A program made the translations under genes and the position numbers. Of a stretch of DNA of 64,000 nt, positions 62,336-64,000 are shown piece by piece. Source of the stretch: Paenibacillus kobensis NBRC 15729. Lineage in GTDB: Bacteria > Bacillota > Bacilli > Paenibacillales > Paenibacillaceae. The number at the start of each line of letters is the position of its first letter. Position 1 is the first letter of the stretch. Under the pieces are notes generated by a model. That model saw only the letters and a list, made by a program, of their open reading frames with translations. It was not told the DNA's origin and made no database searches. The stretch is taken from contig NZ_BILZ01000021.1 of NCBI RefSeq assembly GCF_004000825.1, positions 25,260-89,259 of the forward strand, read 5' to 3'.

Positions 62336-63475
62336 ATGCGGACGGTCAGCATTTTGACCCATAGTTATGTCGATGGCTACAACCGCAAGTTCAACCGGCT
62401 GTTCGGAGGCGGATTGGAGCGGTATATCCGGGAGCTGTGCAGCGTCATTCGCGCGGCAGGCTGGAAGCCGGTCGTGCATCAGCTGTCTTACTTCGAGTCT
62501 TTCCGGACCGAGTACGAGGGCACGGAAGTGATCGGATACACCTATGAGCTGGGCCAGACGGCCTCGGCATTCGAAGCGATGGCGGAGCAAGCCGAAGGAC
62601 TGCTTGTCTACGCGAGCTGCTTATGGCACCCGATTCGTTACCGCCCGGGCAGCATCGGCATTTGCCATGGCATCAATTGGGATCACGGCTCGATCGCTTC
62701 CGGAACCAAAGACGGCGTCGCCGCCGCCTTCCGCAACGCGCTGCGGTCGCTGGACCGCGTCGTGTCCGTCGACTCCCACTTCCAGACGTATGCGCGATCC
62801 GTATGCGAATTCGACGATGCAGACCGAATCGTGCTTATACCGAACAGTGTCGATACGAAGCATTTTACACCCTTGACGCCTGACAGCGGAGGCAGTCTTG
62901 TCCGTCCGGCGCGCAGGCGCGGTCTGCGCGTGCTCATCCCGCGCAGACTCAGCTATGAGCGCGGCGTCATTACGATGATGCTTGCTGCCGATGAGCTGCT
63001 TGCGGAGCATGGCGGCCTAGTCGTCGAGTTCGCAGGCGAATTAGTCGAAGGCACGAGCATTGCGGATGCTTTTCGGTTGTGGCATGATTGCCATCCGGAC
63101 CGCAACCGCATCGAACAACGCGCCTATGCGATGGATGAGGTGCAGCAAGCCTACGCCAGGGCCGACATCGCCGTCATTCCGACCGTTTTCTCGGAGGGCA
63201 CCTCTCTGGCTTGTCTTGAAGCGATGAGCAGCGGCCTGCCCGTCGTCGCGACGAACGTCGGCGGCTTGAACGATCTGGTCATCGACCGGCTGAACGGACT
63301 TCTCGTCCCGCCGAATTCGGCAGCCATTGCCGGGGCCATACGCGAACTCATCCTCGACAAGCCGCTCCGGCGCAAGCTCGGCAAGCTCGGCCGGGAAACG
63401 GCGCTTTCCTTTGACATCAGCCGCTGGCGCGCGAGATGGACCGCCGTACTGGAAGCGCAGCTTGGCGTGCGCTAA
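62336..63475 (+). CDS. glycosyltransferase family 4
   Basis: A 379-residue GT-B enzyme. The donor domain has [20 protein letters not shown] and [20 protein letters not shown] with the EX7E pattern, followed by [20 protein letters not shown]. The N-terminal half includes [20 protein letters not shown] and a central [18 protein letters not shown] lies about eight bases upstream. It ends the three-gene glycosylation operon. Spore-coat or surface-protein glycosylation is possible, but the sequence does not decide. Confidence 0.87.
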   Translation: MRTVSILTHSYVDGYNRKFNRLFGGGLERYIRELCSVIRAAGWKPVVHQLSYFESFRTEYEGTEVIGYTYELGQTASAFEAMAEQAEGLLVYASCLWHPIRYRPGSIGICHGINWDHGSIASGTKDGVAAAFRNALRSLDRVVSVDSHFQTYARSVCEFDDADRIVLIPNSVDTKHFTPLTPDSGGSLVRPARRRGLRVLIPRRLSYERGVITMMLAADELLAEHGGLVVEFAGELVEGTSIADAFRLWHDCHPDRNRIEQRAYAMDEVQQAYARADIAVIPTVFSEGTSLACLEAMSSGLPVVATNVGGLNDLVIDRLNGLLVPPNSAAIAGAIRELILDKPLRRKLGKLGRETALSFDISRWRARWTAVLEAQLGVR

Positions 63476-63626
63476 CGGCATGCCCCTTTCTCCACTTCCT
63501 TAGCAACGGCATAAAAAGTACAGGCAACGATTGAGTTGGGTCTTCAACTCTGCTGCGGCAGCGTAACGGTTCGTACGTTACCGCACATGGCTGTCGCCAA
63601 ATCTCGGTCGCGGCCGGGCGTACGCT

Positions 63627-64000
63627 TCAGGCCGGATACAGCGCCGTCACGCCGATAAGCAGCAGCTCGCTCCAGCTGCGGAGCGGCTGCAAGCCGGTAA
63701 TCGCAGCTGCGCCGAACGGCAGTAGCGCGGGCTTCTCGCCGCCCGTTCGCGAATAGGCCGCGTCTTCGCTGTGCAGCAGCGGCCCGGCAGCGGCCATGCC
63801 GCATACGGCAGCTATATGACCGTCCGCGCGAGCCGCGAATGCTGCTGCTAATCCGGCCGCGGCAGCACGCGCCTGCGCCGGGCTGCCCGCAGCCGCACGC
63901 GCCGCCGCGAAGCTCTCGCCAGCCGCTGCCCAGCGGCCGGCTGCAGCTGCGAGCAGCGCCTCCGCCAGCTCCCGCTCGAACGGCTTGCCGGCCACCAGCC
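63627..64000 (-). CDS. alanine-rich hypothetical protein, partial
   Basis: An open frame from the right edge to a stop at 63627, at least 123 codons and open through the edge. It is very rich in alanine (for example LAAAAGRWAAAGESFAAARA), then less biased near the C-terminus (EKPALLPFGAAAITGLQPLR). The true start is probably outside the window; the methionine codon at 63995 may be internal. No domain is recognisable. High GC content favours long open frames by chance, so it is uncertain, though no comparable frame exists on the other strand. Confidence 0.4.
   Translation of the reverse strand, partial: LVAGKPFERELAEALLAAAAGRWAAAGESFAAARAAAGSPAQARAAAAGLAAAFAARADGHIAAVCGMAAAGPLLHSEDAAYSRTGGEKPALLPFGAAAITGLQPLRSWSELLLIGVTALYPA

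Overview
The window looks like a chromosomal segment of a Paenibacillus-type Firmicute. Supporting signs are strong Gram-positive ribosome-binding sites, three C-terminal SLH domains on one secreted protein (31988-34108), a copper-amine-oxidase-type 'stalk' domain protein (13562-14560), TagG/TagH/TagF-like teichoic-acid functions, and a bacterial GlnRS. I see no rRNA, tRNA, CRISPR array, insertion sequence or phage gene. Genus assignment is inference.

About 50 kb is a cell-surface polysaccharide super-locus. (1) 46-9802, minus strand, is a Wzx/Wzy-type exopolysaccharide operon: initiating sugar-phosphate transferase, three GT4 glycosyltransferases, Wzy polymerase, Wzx flippase, ManC and UDP-glucose dehydrogenase. 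Its probable chain-length pair, Wzz plus a BY-kinase-like protein, lies at 11836-13249. It is separated from the operon by mobA and rocD, which have no obvious link to glycans. The BY-kinase has lost its nucleotide-binding residues and looks like a pseudokinase. (2) 13503-30977, minus strand, is a long operon: candidate structured RNA leader, galU, two GT4 enzymes, a GT2-TagF fusion, a UDP-ManNAc-type dehydrogenase, TagG permease, two more giant TagF-like proteins, an undescribed 57-residue ORF, TagH ATPase and a stalk-domain secreted protein. It ends at a strong terminator and looks like a teichoic-acid-like glycopolymer system of unusual architecture. (3) 31054-34108 holds a membrane-anchored acidic protein and an SLH protein, each with its own terminator. 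(4) 34508-36876 holds a second, full-length initiating transferase and a GT2 enzyme, behind a promoter overlapped by a perfect 16-bp palindrome. (5) 37063-49656, minus strand, is a rhamnose-glycan operon: GT2s, an ABC exporter pair, an epimerase, a methyltransferase-GT2 fusion, an acyltransferase and the complete dTDP-L-rhamnose set RmlA-C-B-D, closed by a terminator. (6) 49964-52462, plus strand, is a divergent O-antigen-ligase-like membrane protein with a large helical C-terminal domain.

The right flank (52.5-64 kb) is more GC-rich and housekeeping-like: GlnRS, a MarR-controlled heterodimeric ABC exporter, a sodium:neurotransmitter-symporter-family transporter, and a three-gene module (GT4-like/TPR protein, GT2, GT4). 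An alanine-rich partial ORF runs off the right end.

Together the genes encode precursor supply (UDP-Glc, UDP-GlcA, a UDP-ManNAcA-type sugar, GDP-Man, dTDP-Rha), two initiating transferases, about fifteen transferases or transferase fusions, and three separate export routes (Wzx/Wzy, TagGH-like ABC, second ABC pair). This implies at least two and probably three distinct surface glycans.
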